Notes: generated from the letters alone by a model not told the origin. A DNA stretch of 64,000 nt from Streptococcus sp. 29892 (GCF_032594935.1 NZ_CP118734.1:462001-526000), one strand, 5' to 3'; shown: positions 35,027 to 44,846, counted from the first letter of the stretch. Made by a program: numbers and translations.

Positions 35027-35060
35027 ACCTTGTTTGAAGTGTATTCAGACAAGGTTTTTA
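35027..35060 (+). terminator. Terminator of the sigma/anti-sigma operon
   Basis: ACCTTGTTTGAA pairs with TTCAGACAAGGT (one wobble), then TTTTATA. Confidence 0.75.
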
Positions 35061-35156
35061 TATTTTGAAGAAAATTAAAAAATATCTTATTTTTCATCAT
35101 TTTTTTGTATTTTTTGCGAATAGTATAGATAGGGGAGATAAATATTTCTTTCTCGG

Positions 35157-35226
35157 TACAAATGTTACAAAAATATTACAAATGTTACAATTTTTACTTG
35201 TTTTATGACATGGATAAGTATATAAT
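35157..35226 (+). promoter_or_regulatory. Promoter with tandem 14-bp direct repeats before the SH3b surface protein
   Basis: TACAAATGTTACAA occurs perfectly at 35157-35170 and 35177-35190, 20 bp apart (about two helical turns). Directly downstream lie TTGTTT (35198-35203) and TATAAT (35221-35226), 17 bp apart. The layout suggests an activator, such as an OmpR-type response regulator, contacting polymerase. Confidence 0.65.
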
Positions 35227-35264
35227 ATAAGTGAAAAGGATAACAGAAAGGTAGGATATGATTT

Positions 35265-37361
35265 ATGCGTCGCACAAGATTTGGTCAAGAAAAACAAAAT
35301 TTTTCTATTCGTAAGTATTCTCTAGGTGCTGCTTCAGTACTGATTGGAACCAGTTTGGTCTTTGGGCTACAGGATGTAAAGGCTGATGAGCAAGTAGGGA
35401 CAGTTGCATCAAGTAACCTACCGCTGGTACAAGTGGAAGAGAAAAGCTTGGCTGATAAGCCAAAGTCTGAACCTGTTCAGCTTACAGATGAGACACAGAA
35501 GGTTGCTAGCCAGATAGAGGGACAAGTATCTGCTGTGGAGACAAATCAGACTAGCCCGAATCTGACTTCGAAAAGTCAAGTTTCTTCAGAAACTACAAGT
35601 CAAGAAAAGCCTAGCAGTACTACCAGTCAGGAATCTCCTGTTCAGCTACCACCTGTAGTGGAGACTGCACAAGCTACACCAATAGCCACGGCTACACCTG
35701 CCGCTCCATTATCACTTCAAGGTCAATACGTTTATGAAAAAGAAATAGCAGTCAGAAATCAACCAAGTCAATCTGCTCCAGTAGCCTTTTATGCACAGGT
35801 AGGCGACAAGGTCAACTACGACAAGGTTGTTCAAGCAGAGAACCATCAATGGATTTCCTATGTAAGTTATAATGGTACTCGTCGTTATGTGGATTTAGGT
35901 CAACTAACCGGCTCAACAGCTGTTAATAAAGTCACAGAAAAACCAGTTGAGGCACCAAAAGTATCTCAACCAACCGGTCACTTAACCATTCAGAATCAAA
36001 CTGCTACAAGTTTTGAAGTGGAAGTATCCAATGTTACCGATAGTAAGGGCATCAAAGCTATCAAAGTACCAGTCTGGGCAGAACAAAATGATCAAAACGA
36101 TATTATCTGGTATGATGCCGTCAAACAGTCCAACGGGAACTACAAGGTAGCAGTATCCTTGTCAGACCACAAAAATGAACAAGGAGTTTACCATGCCCAC
36201 CTCTATTATGTAGAAAATGATGGACAACTGGTAGGTGTAGCTATTACACAGACCAAGGTAACGATATCAGGGGCTAGCCAAACAACACAGGTAGAAAAAA
36301 TTGCCGATCAAGGCACCTATCACTTTACCAAACAGACTGCAGTAAAAAATGAAGCAAAAGAAAGTGCAGCAACCCAATTTACCTTTGAAAAAGGAGAAAA
36401 AGTAAATTACGATAAAAAAATTGAATCAGAAGGTCATCAGTGGATTTCTTATTTGTCTTATAGTGGTGTTCGGCGTTACATTGATTTAGGAAAGATTTCA
36501 AATTCGACATCAACTAGTGCCAGTCAACCTGTAGCCCCCCAGGCGAACACCCCGACAGGACAATTGACTATCCAAAATCAGACCGAAACAGGTTTTGATA
36601 TCGAGGTATCCAATGTATCAGATAGTCATGGAGTCAAAGCAGTGAGAGTGCCAGTCTGGTCAGAGCAGGGAGGACAAAATGACCTTGTATGGTACGATGC
36701 AGTTAGACAATCCAACGGTACCTATAAAGTTTCCGTTTCCCTGGCGCAACACAAGAATGAACAAGGAGTTTACCATGCCCACCTCTACTATGTGGAAAAT
36801 GATGGAAAAATGGTCGGTGTAGCCACAACTCAAACCAAAGTATCAGTTGCGAGTCCTTCCCAAGTGAAACGGGTAGAGAAATTAGCAGACCAAGGAACCT
36901 ATCATTTTATCAAACAGGCTGCTGTAAAAAATGAAGCTAAGGGAGGTGCAATAACACAGTTCACCTTTGAAAAAGGAGAGAAAGTCAATTACGATAAAAA
37001 AATAGAATCAGATGGTCACCAGTGGATTTCTTATCTATCTTATAGTGGTATTAGACGTTATGTTGATTTAGGAAAAATAGAAACAGCCTCTGTTCCTCTA
37101 GTAACTACTCAATCTCCTTCTCCAGCAAATATAGTAGAGAAACAGGAGGGGGAAAAAGATACTCTTTCTCAGAGTGGCAGTTACACCTTTACTAAAACTG
37201 TTCCGGTAAAAAATAAGGCAGAGAATCAGTCTCCAACTCAATTTGAATTCACGACAGGAGATAAGATCAACTACGATAAAATTATTGAGTCAGATGGCTC
37301 ACGTTGGCTGTCCTATGTATCTTACAGTGGTACCCGTCGGTATGTGAAAATTAGCAATTAA
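35265..37361 (+). CDS. YSIRK-secreted SH3b / Bsp-like repeat wall protein without LPXTG
   Basis: 698 residues. A YSIRK-type signal peptide (NFSIRKYSLGAASVLIGTSLVFG) is followed by a Ser/Thr/Gln-rich low-complexity region to about 145. Modules follow in order: SH3b (150-205), GBS-Bsp-like (232-330), SH3b (345-410), Bsp-like (432-530), SH3b (545-610), SH3b (640-698). SH3b units share VNYDK..HQWISY.SY.G.RRY. There is no catalytic domain and no LPXTG motif or membrane tail, so retention is probably through SH3b binding to peptidoglycan. Similar proteins in group B streptococcus affect cell shape. Confidence 0.85.
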   Translation: MRRTRFGQEKQNFSIRKYSLGAASVLIGTSLVFGLQDVKADEQVGTVASSNLPLVQVEEKSLADKPKSEPVQLTDETQKVASQIEGQVSAVETNQTSPNLTSKSQVSSETTSQEKPSSTTSQESPVQLPPVVETAQATPIATATPAAPLSLQGQYVYEKEIAVRNQPSQSAPVAFYAQVGDKVNYDKVVQAENHQWISYVSYNGTRRYVDLGQLTGSTAVNKVTEKPVEAPKVSQPTGHLTIQNQTATSFEVEVSNVTDSKGIKAIKVPVWAEQNDQNDIIWYDAVKQSNGNYKVAVSLSDHKNEQGVYHAHLYYVENDGQLVGVAITQTKVTISGASQTTQVEKIADQGTYHFTKQTAVKNEAKESAATQFTFEKGEKVNYDKKIESEGHQWISYLSYSGVRRYIDLGKISNSTSTSASQPVAPQANTPTGQLTIQNQTETGFDIEVSNVSDSHGVKAVRVPVWSEQGGQNDLVWYDAVRQSNGTYKVSVSLAQHKNEQGVYHAHLYYVENDGKMVGVATTQTKVSVASPSQVKRVEKLADQGTYHFIKQAAVKNEAKGGAITQFTFEKGEKVNYDKKIESDGHQWISYLSYSGIRRYVDLGKIETASVPLVTTQSPSPANIVEKQEGEKDTLSQSGSYTFTKTVPVKNKAENQSPTQFEFTTGDKINYDKIIESDGSRWLSYVSYSGTRRYVKISN

Positions 37362-37483
37362 AGAAAGCAGAGTATTATAGAGATTGACTCGTTGGTAAAA
37401 GTTACTGACGAGTTGTTTATTAGTAGCGTAGGCTAGTAAAAAGGGACTTTCTGGCAATAAATAACAAAAACGATAGAAAATGC

Positions 37484-37511
37484 TTGCAATTCTGCTACAA
37501 TTTGATAGAAT
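37484..37511 (+). promoter_or_regulatory. tuf promoter
   Basis: TTGCAA (37484-37489), 16 bp, TAGAAT (37506-37511). It gives a leader of about 65 nt before the tuf start. Confidence 0.65.
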
Positions 37512-37583
37512 AGTAAGGTAAAGTTAGACCGTATTGCCTACTGTCTATCTATAAAATATATTTTATTGGAGGCTTTTACCAAA

Positions 37584-38780
37584 ATGGCAAAAGAAAAATA
37601 CGATCGTAGTAAACCACACGTTAACATTGGTACAATTGGACACGTTGACCACGGTAAAACTACTTTGACTGCAGCTATCACAACTGTATTGGCACGTCGC
37701 TTGCCTTCATCAGTTAACCAACCTAAAGACTATGCGTCTATCGATGCTGCTCCAGAAGAGCGCGAGCGCGGTATCACAATCAACACTGCACACGTTGAGT
37801 ACGAAACTGAAAAACGTCACTACGCTCACATCGACGCTCCAGGACACGCGGACTACGTTAAAAACATGATCACTGGTGCCGCTCAGATGGACGGTGCGAT
37901 CCTTGTAGTAGCTTCTACTGACGGTCCAATGCCACAAACTCGTGAGCACATCCTTCTTTCACGTCAGGTTGGTGTTAAACACCTTATCGTCTTCATGAAC
38001 AAAGTTGACTTGGTAGACGACGAAGAATTGCTTGAGTTGGTTGAAATGGAAATCCGTGACCTTCTTTCAGAATACGATTTCCCAGGTGACGATCTTCCAG
38101 TTATCCAAGGTTCAGCTCTTAAAGCCCTTGAAGGTGACGCTAAATACGAAGACATCGTTATGGAATTGATGAACACTGTTGATGAGTACATTCCAGAACC
38201 AGAACGCGACACTGACAAACCATTGTTGCTTCCAGTCGAGGACGTATTCTCAATCACTGGTCGTGGTACTGTAGCTTCAGGACGTATCGACCGTGGTACA
38301 GTTCGTGTCAACGACGAAATCGAAATCGTTGGTCTTCAAGAAGAAAAATCTAAAGCAGTTGTTACTGGTGTTGAAATGTTCCGTAAACAACTTGACGAAG
38401 GTCTTGCCGGCGATAACGTTGGTGTGCTTCTTCGTGGTGTTCAACGTGATGAAATCGAACGTGGTCAAGTTATCTCTAAACCAGGTTCTATCAACCCACA
38501 CACTAAATTCAAAGGTGAAGTTTACATCCTTACTAAAGAAGAAGGTGGACGTCACACTCCATTCTTCGACAACTACCGTCCACAGTTCTACTTCCGTACA
38601 ACTGACGTAACTGGTTCAATCAAATTGCCAGAAGGTACTGAAATGGTAATGCCTGGTGATAACGTTACTATCGACGTTGAATTGATCCACCCAATCGCCG
38701 TTGAACAAGGTACTACATTCTCTATCCGTGAAGGTGGACGTACTGTTGGTTCAGGTATGGTTACAGAAATCGAAGCTTAA
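37584..38780 (+). CDS. tuf: Elongation factor Tu
   Basis: 398 residues from ATG 37584 ([29 protein letters not shown]), with GGAGG about 11 nt upstream; an in-frame TTG at 37566 overlaps that Shine-Dalgarno and is rejected. G1 is GHVDHGKT, G2 RGITINT, G3 DAPGH, G4 NKVD, G5 GSALKAL. Domains 2 and 3 are complete, ending [10 protein letters not shown]. The GTPase delivers aminoacyl-tRNA to the ribosome. Codon use is strongly biased (GGT, CGT, AAA, GAA), unlike its neighbours, as expected for very high expression. It is monocistronic. Confidence 0.98.
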   Translation: MAKEKYDRSKPHVNIGTIGHVDHGKTTLTAAITTVLARRLPSSVNQPKDYASIDAAPEERERGITINTAHVEYETEKRHYAHIDAPGHADYVKNMITGAAQMDGAILVVASTDGPMPQTREHILLSRQVGVKHLIVFMNKVDLVDDEELLELVEMEIRDLLSEYDFPGDDLPVIQGSALKALEGDAKYEDIVMELMNTVDEYIPEPERDTDKPLLLPVEDVFSITGRGTVASGRIDRGTVRVNDEIEIVGLQEEKSKAVVTGVEMFRKQLDEGLAGDNVGVLLRGVQRDEIERGQVISKPGSINPHTKFKGEVYILTKEEGGRHTPFFDNYRPQFYFRTTDVTGSIKLPEGTEMVMPGDNVTIDVELIHPIAVEQGTTFSIREGGRTVGSGMVTEIEA

Positions 38781-38829
38781 TTCGATTGAGTTCCCAGAAA
38801 TAACAATTATAGTCAGACAACTAAATTGT

Positions 38830-38860
38830 AACTCTCTACTTTTGGGTAGAGAGTTTTTCT
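38830..38860 (+). terminator. Terminator after tuf
   Basis: AACTCTCTAC pairs perfectly with GTAGAGAGTT around a 6-nt loop and is followed by TTTTC. Confidence 0.88.
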
Positions 38861-39095
38861 GTAACAAATACCTAGACTATTTCTAGCTTCTATCAATAAT
38901 ATAGTATATATTTTTGTTTTGTAGTTTTCTGATTCTAAATATGCTTAAAGAGGAGTGTTTTCCGTGTCCAAGTTTATGAAATATCGATAAATCCTTGGAA
39001 AATTAGTATGAGAGGCTTTTATTATGATTATTATTTTCGGAAATACCATCTGATTATGAGTAGGTATGATACAATAAATTGAAGGGAGATATATT
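38861..39095. other. AT-rich spacer before the DUF5648-VanY gene
   Basis: Together with the tuf trailer this is a 315-bp gap. The tuf terminator occupies 38830-38860. Beyond it I see no gene or repeat. A weak GATACAAT-type -10 near 39067-39074 and GAAGGGAG as Shine-Dalgarno serve the next gene. Base composition is visibly more AT-rich than the flanks. Confidence 0.5.
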
Positions 39096-40193
39096 ATGAA
39101 AAAAATACGTTTTTATTTTATATTATTGTATAGTTTTTGCAGCCTTTCCCTATTTTCTTCACATATGATCTTCGCTTTAGATAGTCAGTCGGAAACAGTA
39201 AGAGAGAGTCTTGCTATTTACAGATTATATAATTATGAAAATGGGGAACATCTTTATACGATCGATGCTAACGAGAAAGATGTACTGTATCAGCAACATC
39301 ATTGGGGCTATGAGGGAGTAGCCTGGTATGCTCCTAGTTCGGGAAATGCTGTTTATCGTTTATATAATCATGGATTGCAAAATCACTTATATACGATGGA
39401 TTTAAATGAGGTGAAGGAATTGACAACCTATCATGGGTGGCAGTTGGATAATGCTGGGGATCCTGTTTTTTACTCTGGGGGTAGCACACCAATTTACCGT
39501 GTTTATAACCCTGGATTACGTGGTTTACATCACTGGACTACTGACTACAATGAATACAGTATCTTGCCAAACCATGGTTGGAAACAAGAGGGTGAGGCAT
39601 TTTTTGCAGAGAGTTTAGGAAATCCGATACAGACTCAATATGCTTCTAATATCTTATATAATGGTTTTTACTCTTATGTAAGAGGGAAATATGGGTATGT
39701 TCCAATTGTTAATAAAAAATATCCTGTAAATAGTCAATATAACCCAGGTGAAAATGCTGAGGCAAAGGCAGCTTTCCTAACTCTGACTAATCAAATGCGT
39801 CAGCTTGGATTTTCAATTAGTCATTCTTATAGTGGTTTTAGAAGTTATAGTCTACAGAATTCCCTATATAATAATTATGTTGCTCAGGAGGGACGAGCGG
39901 CAGCGGATCGTTATTCTGCCCGTCCTGGATACAGTGAGCATCAAACAGGTTTAGCTTTTGATGTTTTGAATGGTCAAGGGGAGCTTTTGCAGGGAGCAGC
40001 AGCTCAATGGTTAGCCGAACATGCTCATGAATATGGTTTTATCGTAAGGTATCTTCCTGAAAAAGAAGCGATAACAGGTTATATGCATGAAGAGTGGCAT
40101 GTTCGATATGTTGGTAAGGAAGCGGCTGATATTTATCACTCAGGTCTAACACTAGAGGAATATTTTAAGGTTGCAGGTGGAGATTATCAGTAA
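39096..40193 (+). CDS. Secreted DUF5648-repeat D-alanyl-D-alanine carboxypeptidase (VanY/M15B)
   Basis: 365 residues. A signal peptide (about 1-28) is followed by three DUF5648-type repeats (YRLYNYENGEHLYT, YRLYNHGLQNHLYT, YRVYNPGLRGLHHWT; about 42-180) and a peptidase M15B domain from about 195. Zinc ligands and catalytic residues are in SARPGYSEHQTGLAFDV (His and Asp) and EEWHVRYVG (Glu and His). It trims the terminal D-Ala of stem peptides. The aromatic repeats are likely a carbohydrate or wall-binding module. Local AT content is higher than in tuf and tpiA, compatible with acquisition. Confidence 0.87.
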   Translation: MKKIRFYFILLYSFCSLSLFSSHMIFALDSQSETVRESLAIYRLYNYENGEHLYTIDANEKDVLYQQHHWGYEGVAWYAPSSGNAVYRLYNHGLQNHLYTMDLNEVKELTTYHGWQLDNAGDPVFYSGGSTPIYRVYNPGLRGLHHWTTDYNEYSILPNHGWKQEGEAFFAESLGNPIQTQYASNILYNGFYSYVRGKYGYVPIVNKKYPVNSQYNPGENAEAKAAFLTLTNQMRQLGFSISHSYSGFRSYSLQNSLYNNYVAQEGRAAADRYSARPGYSEHQTGLAFDVLNGQGELLQGAAAQWLAEHAHEYGFIVRYLPEKEAITGYMHEEWHVRYVGKEAADIYHSGLTLEEYFKVAGGDYQ

Positions 40194-40305
40194 ACAAGAG
40201 TAGAAGTCCGTAGTCTCAGTTTGCTAAATGCGGGCTTGGGAATTCCATATTGTACTTTAATCTTTTGAAAAAATATGCTATAATAGGGACTGTAAAAATT
40301 TTTAA

Positions 40306-41073
<768 letters not shown>

Positions 41074-41085
41074 TAAAAGCATGAA

Positions 41086-41120
41086 AAAAGACATCGGATT
41101 TTTAAATCTGATGTCTTTTT
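41086..41120. terminator. Bidirectional terminator between tpiA and HAD phosphatase
   Basis: AAAGACATCGGATTT pairs with AAATCTGATGTCTTT, with A and T tracts on both sides. Confidence 0.85.
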
Positions 41121-41133
41121 TGACTATAATATG

Positions 41134-41943
41134 TTATTGTAGCACCCATTCTCGCAATGCATGAGCAACACCGCTCTCGTCATTTGATTTGGTGATGTAC
41201 TTGGCAATTTTCTTGAGTTCTGGATTGCCATTTTCCATGACAACTGGATTACCGACGACTTCAAGCATGGGACGGTCATTTTCTTGGTCGCCGATAGCCA
41301 TGGTTTGATCCATTGTCAGTCCCAATTTTTCAGCCAATTGGATGATGGCTTGCCCCTTATTAACTGTTTTTGGTGTGATTTCTAAGTAGAATGGTGCGGA
41401 TTTGGCAACATTGTATTTGTCAGTCAAGCTGGTTGGAAGTTGAGGGATGGCAGCATCAAGAATTTCTGCCTCATCGACCATCATGATTTTGATAATTTCC
41501 TTATCAGCCATCTCTTCTGGAGTACGGTAGAAGACAGGGGAGCTGACTAACATGGATTCATAAATGGTATATTTTCCAATATCGCGGTTGGCAGTGTACA
41601 TACCTTCTTTAGTACTGGCATGCATAGGTAGCTTGAGTTTGCGGGCAGCGAGTTCGATGTCCAGATAATCGTCATAGGTCAAGGTATCTTTGACAATATC
41701 TTCACCAGTTGCTGCATCCTGCACCAAACCACCGTTAAAGGTGATGACATAGTCGCCAACCTCGGTTAGATTGAGTTCTTCTAAAATGGCACGAACGCCT
41801 GAGATGGGGCGACCTGTGGCAATAACAATTTTTACACCTGCTTTTTTGGCATCCTGAATGGCTGAAAAGACCTCGGGTGTGATTTGGTGTTGGCTATTTA
41901 AGAGGGTGCCATCGATGTCGATGGCAACAAGTTTAATGGACAT
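41134..41943 (-). CDS. Cof-type HAD sugar-phosphate phosphatase (YidA-like)
   Basis: 269 residues from ATG 41943, supported by GGAGAAG upstream and by the family start MSIKLVAIDIDGTLLNSQH; an apparent longer frame runs into the neighbouring gene. HAD motif I is DIDGTL (residues 8-13), motif II IATGRP, motif III Lys in NKGQAIIQLAEKLG, motif IV MAIGDQENDRPML. A type IIB cap lies in the middle. It dephosphorylates sugar phosphates or related metabolites. It overlaps the HD-domain gene by 11 bp, implying translational coupling. Confidence 0.9.
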   Translation of the reverse strand: MSIKLVAIDIDGTLLNSQHQITPEVFSAIQDAKKAGVKIVIATGRPISGVRAILEELNLTEVGDYVITFNGGLVQDAATGEDIVKDTLTYDDYLDIELAARKLKLPMHASTKEGMYTANRDIGKYTIYESMLVSSPVFYRTPEEMADKEIIKIMMVDEAEILDAAIPQLPTSLTDKYNVAKSAPFYLEITPKTVNKGQAIIQLAEKLGLTMDQTMAIGDQENDRPMLEVVGNPVVMENGNPELKKIAKYITKSNDESGVAHALREWVLQ

Positions 41944-43246
41944 GTTCTTCTCCAGTCGTAAAATGATCGTTATGAATATGGCTGATAAAATCAGTAGTGT
42001 GCTGGCTAAAAATACCAGTATCTTCCAGCATTTCTTTTGGGAAATAGAAACGGCTATCACCATGGATGGTTCCAGAAAGAGAGTGGACAATTGGTGATAG
42101 GGTGGAAAGTTCGACCTTGGTATCATCCTTGCGATAGATTTCAATCTGTGTCCGTTTCTTCTCGGCATTGGGACGGTAAATATCGTAAGGCAGATCAAAA
42201 TTATGATGAATAGCTGTATAGTATTCTGGATCAAAGCCGACATCGGCTACCAAACTCCGCAGTTGGTTGAGGTTGTCTTCGTTTTCTGCCTTGAAGGTGA
42301 TGGATTTGAAGACCTTGCGGTTTATGTAGCGTTGGGCCAGGTCAGATAAGATATGGTCAGGTCCGTCAATCCAAGACTGGAAATAGGTATTCATGACACC
42401 ATCATCCAGTGCTAGGTAGTCAGAAAGGCTAACACGGTGTTCAAAAAAGGGAACCAGGCGTGGAGAGGTTCGAGCAAAAAAATCTTGTTCGCTCTTATAG
42501 AGTAATTTTGCTCGATTGAGCAAATTTTGTAAGAGAACTTCCATGGAGCGACTGGCTGGATGGAAGTAAACCTGCATGTACATTTGGTAGCGACTGAGGA
42601 CATAGTCTTCAACTGCGTGCATACCTGATTCTTTGAAGGCAATGCCATTTTCTGTAGGACGGATAACTCGTAATATTCTGGTTAGGTCAAATTCACCATA
42701 GTTGGTACCTGTAAAGTAGGAATCACGGAGTAGATAGTCCATGCGGTCGACATCAATTTGGCTGGAAATCAGCTGGACAACCTGTTTATTGGGATAGGTA
42801 TGGTTGATGACGGAGGCAATTTTATCAGGAAAATCGGGAGCTACCTGTTTTAATATTTGATTGACCTCCGTTTCAGGACTGGTGATAATGGCACAGGTCA
42901 TTTCTTCATGGTCGGTATCGAAGAGGCGCTCAAAGGTATGGGAATAGGCTCCGTGTCCAATATCATGTAAAAGAGCAGCAACCATGGTAATCAGACTTTC
43001 CGAGGGGTTCCAGACTTGTGGATATTTCTCCTCAAATTTTTCTGTAATCCTTCGAGCTATTTCATAGACACCAAGGCAGTGCGAAAAGCGGCTATGCTCG
43101 CCACCGTGGAAGGTATAGGAAGTGGTCCCTAGTTGCTTGATGCGGCGTAGTCGCTGGAATTCCTTTGTATTGATGAGTTTGTAAATCAATTCATGATCAA
43201 CATGAACATAGTTATGGACAGGGTCACGAAAAACTTTTTCTATCAT
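41933..43246 (-). CDS. HD-domain phosphohydrolase (YwfO-like)
   Basis: 437 residues from ATG 43246 (MIEKVFRDPVHNYVHVDHELIYKLINT); the frame extends 18 codons further upstream but only through promoter sequence. The HD site is HSRFSHCLGVYEIARRI (first His) and ALLHDIGHGAYSHTFE (HD pair), then DVDRMDYLLRDSYFTG. The architecture matches B. subtilis YwfO and SAMHD1-like dNTP triphosphohydrolases. The ATG is 6 nt downstream of an extended -10 and lacks a Shine-Dalgarno, predicting a leaderless mRNA. The HAD phosphatase gene is coupled downstream. Confidence 0.86.
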   Translation of the reverse strand: MIEKVFRDPVHNYVHVDHELIYKLINTKEFQRLRRIKQLGTTSYTFHGGEHSRFSHCLGVYEIARRITEKFEEKYPQVWNPSESLITMVAALLHDIGHGAYSHTFERLFDTDHEEMTCAIITSPETEVNQILKQVAPDFPDKIASVINHTYPNKQVVQLISSQIDVDRMDYLLRDSYFTGTNYGEFDLTRILRVIRPTENGIAFKESGMHAVEDYVLSRYQMYMQVYFHPASRSMEVLLQNLLNRAKLLYKSEQDFFARTSPRLVPFFEHRVSLSDYLALDDGVMNTYFQSWIDGPDHILSDLAQRYINRKVFKSITFKAENEDNLNQLRSLVADVGFDPEYYTAIHHNFDLPYDIYRPNAEKKRTQIEIYRKDDTKVELSTLSPIVHSLSGTIHGDSRFYFPKEMLEDTGIFSQHTTDFISHIHNDHFTTGEEHVH

Positions 43247-43252
43247 AGATTT

Positions 43253-43261
43253 ATTATACCA
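43253..43261 (-). promoter_or_regulatory. Extended -10 of the HD-domain gene (leaderless start)
   Basis: On the minus strand TGGTATAAT (43261-43253) is followed by 6 nt and the ATG at 43246. No purine-rich Shine-Dalgarno intervenes. Confidence 0.6.
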
Positions 43262-43346
43262 AAAATCGTTAGAATTTCGGCTTTTTTTCTCATAAAACAA
43301 GGATATTGCTATGTACCGAATACTATCTTTTGAGTATAATGGAGGA

Positions 43347-44237
43347 ATGACAAATAAACTTATTTTACATGCTATCCAGTTTATCCTTGTGGGGATGATT
43401 GCCTGGATGCTTTACTTGATTGTTAGCTATGCTCGTAAGAATAAGATTTCTTTGAAAGACAGATTTTGGACGGGCTTTGCCATTGGTTATGTAACAGACT
43501 TGTTGGATACCTTGGGGATTGGTACCTTTGCAACAACGACAAGTTTGCTGAAGGCGACAAAATTGATAGAGGATGACCGACGGATTCCAGCAACTATGAC
43601 GACGGCTCACATCATTCCTATCTTGTTGGAGGCCCTGCTCTTTATCACCATTGTAGAAGTAGAAATGATGACCTTGATTTCCCTTGCTATCGCGGCCTTT
43701 ACAGGTGCTTCAGTTGGTGCCCGTGTGACGCAACATTGGGATACCAAGAAAGTACAGCGGGTCTTGGGGATTTTGCTTATTGTCGCAGCGGGTATTATGG
43801 TCTATCGGATGGTGACCAATCCTGGTGCTGACTTGGCCAATGATGTTCGTGGTCTGACAGGTTGGAAGCTGCTTGTTGGGATTGTATTTGACTTTTTTAT
43901 CGGGATGCTATTGAGTATGGGCTTGGGCAACTACGCACCAGAATTGATTTTCTTCTCCTTGATGGGCATTAGTCCAGCGGTGGCCCTTCCTGTCATGATG
44001 CTGAATGCAGCTATGATGTTGTCTGCTGGGGCCAAGCAATTTATCCAATCGGGCCGCGTCAACTGGCCAGGAGTTCCAGGAATTATTGTAGGGGGTGTTT
44101 TGGGTGTCTTGACAGCGGCCTTCTTCCTATCTAATTTGGACATCAATAATTTGAAAATCTTAGTTGTCTTTATCGCAGCCTTTACAGGTCTAACCCTGCT
44201 TCGTTCATCATTCATTACCAATATTAAAGCATCATAG
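43347..44237 (+). CDS. TauE/SafE-family membrane transporter
   Basis: 296 residues with about eight helices in two halves, matching the sulfite exporter TauE/SafE (DUF81) family of presumed organosulfur anion exporters. The start is ambiguous. ATG 43347 follows GGAGGA but only 6 nt after TATAAT (43335-43340). ATG 43311 has AAGGA 7 nt upstream and adds 12 residues. The N-terminal MTNKLILHAIQFILVGMIAWMLYLIVSYARK favours 43347. It is divergent from the HD-domain gene and 8 bp before a DUF1934 gene. Confidence 0.83.
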   Translation: MTNKLILHAIQFILVGMIAWMLYLIVSYARKNKISLKDRFWTGFAIGYVTDLLDTLGIGTFATTTSLLKATKLIEDDRRIPATMTTAHIIPILLEALLFITIVEVEMMTLISLAIAAFTGASVGARVTQHWDTKKVQRVLGILLIVAAGIMVYRMVTNPGADLANDVRGLTGWKLLVGIVFDFFIGMLLSMGLGNYAPELIFFSLMGISPAVALPVMMLNAAMMLSAGAKQFIQSGRVNWPGVPGIIVGGVLGVLTAAFFLSNLDINNLKILVVFIAAFTGLTLLRSSFITNIKAS

Positions 44238-44245
44238 GAGGTAGC

Positions 44246-44632
44246 ATGAATATTCGTCTACGTAATGAAATTGATTTAGATGGCCATTTGGAAGTGATAG
44301 ATCAGACTTTCTCAGTAGAGGTGAAGGAAAAAGACGGGAAGCTCTATCTCATCTATCAGAATGATGAGGAAGAAAAAGTTGTCATCAAGTGTGATGAAAA
44401 CGAACTGGTCATGACACGTTTTTCCAATCCCAAATCTATCATGCGATTTGTGAAGAAACAAGAAGCAATAGTGACTATTCCAACGCCGATGGGGATCCAG
44501 CATTTTACAACACAAACCAGCCTGTATCAGTTGAGTGTTGAACAGCAAGAACTAATCCTTCATTATGATTTAAATGGGTTAGAAAATCAGCAGAAATTTG
44601 CTAGCTATAAGATGCATATTGAGTGGAAATGA
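44246..44632 (+). CDS. DUF1934 calycin-like protein
   Basis: 128 residues, a single beta-barrel-like domain: MNIRLRNEIDLDGHLEVIDQTF..KLYLIYQNDEEEKVVIKCDENELVMTRFSNPKSIMRF, then FTTQTSLYQLSVEQQELILHYDL. The pattern is that of the DUF1934 family, a cytoplasmic protein of unknown role common in Firmicutes. AGGAGG provides the start. It is in an operon with the TauE-like gene. Confidence 0.84.
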   Translation: MNIRLRNEIDLDGHLEVIDQTFSVEVKEKDGKLYLIYQNDEEEKVVIKCDENELVMTRFSNPKSIMRFVKKQEAIVTIPTPMGIQHFTTQTSLYQLSVEQQELILHYDLNGLENQQKFASYKMHIEWK

Positions 44633-44657
44633 AAAACGTTTTCATAGAAAATATTCT

Positions 44658-44806
44658 TTGAAATTCCCTAGAAATTTGTTATAATAGTTAGCAAATCGAG
44701 GGAGTAGCTAACGGAATTTTCCGTGGTAGTGTCGTCATTCCGAAAATCGTTTCCGGCACTATCTTAAATAGCGAGACTTGTTTTAATAAAACAGGTCTCT
44801 TTTTTA
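44658..44806 (+). promoter_or_regulatory. Promoter and yybP-ykoY Mn2+ riboswitch with terminator
   Basis: TTGAAA (44658-44663) and TATAAT (44680-44685) are 16 bp apart. The following leader has the yybP-ykoY hallmarks GGGAGTAGC (44700-44708) and CCGGCACTATCTTAAATAGCGAGAC (in two parts from 44753). A terminator pairs GAGACTTGTTTT (44773-44784) with AAAACAGGTCTC (44788-44799) and ends in a T run. Metal binding should stabilise the aptamer, sequester the terminator's 5' arm and switch the exporter on. Confidence 0.93.
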
Positions 44807-44846
44807 TTGGTAAAAGATAGGAAAGAGGCCGAAAAGGAGAAGGAAA

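Noticed and set aside
41944..42243. N-terminal extension of the HAD phosphatase frame
   Set aside because: It overlaps the HD-domain gene in another frame, and the conserved start with Shine-Dalgarno is at 41943.
44629..44646. cre-like TGAAAAACGTTTTCA at the DUF1934 stop codon
   Set aside because: One base longer than the consensus; the riboswitch gives a sufficient explanation for mgtA control.
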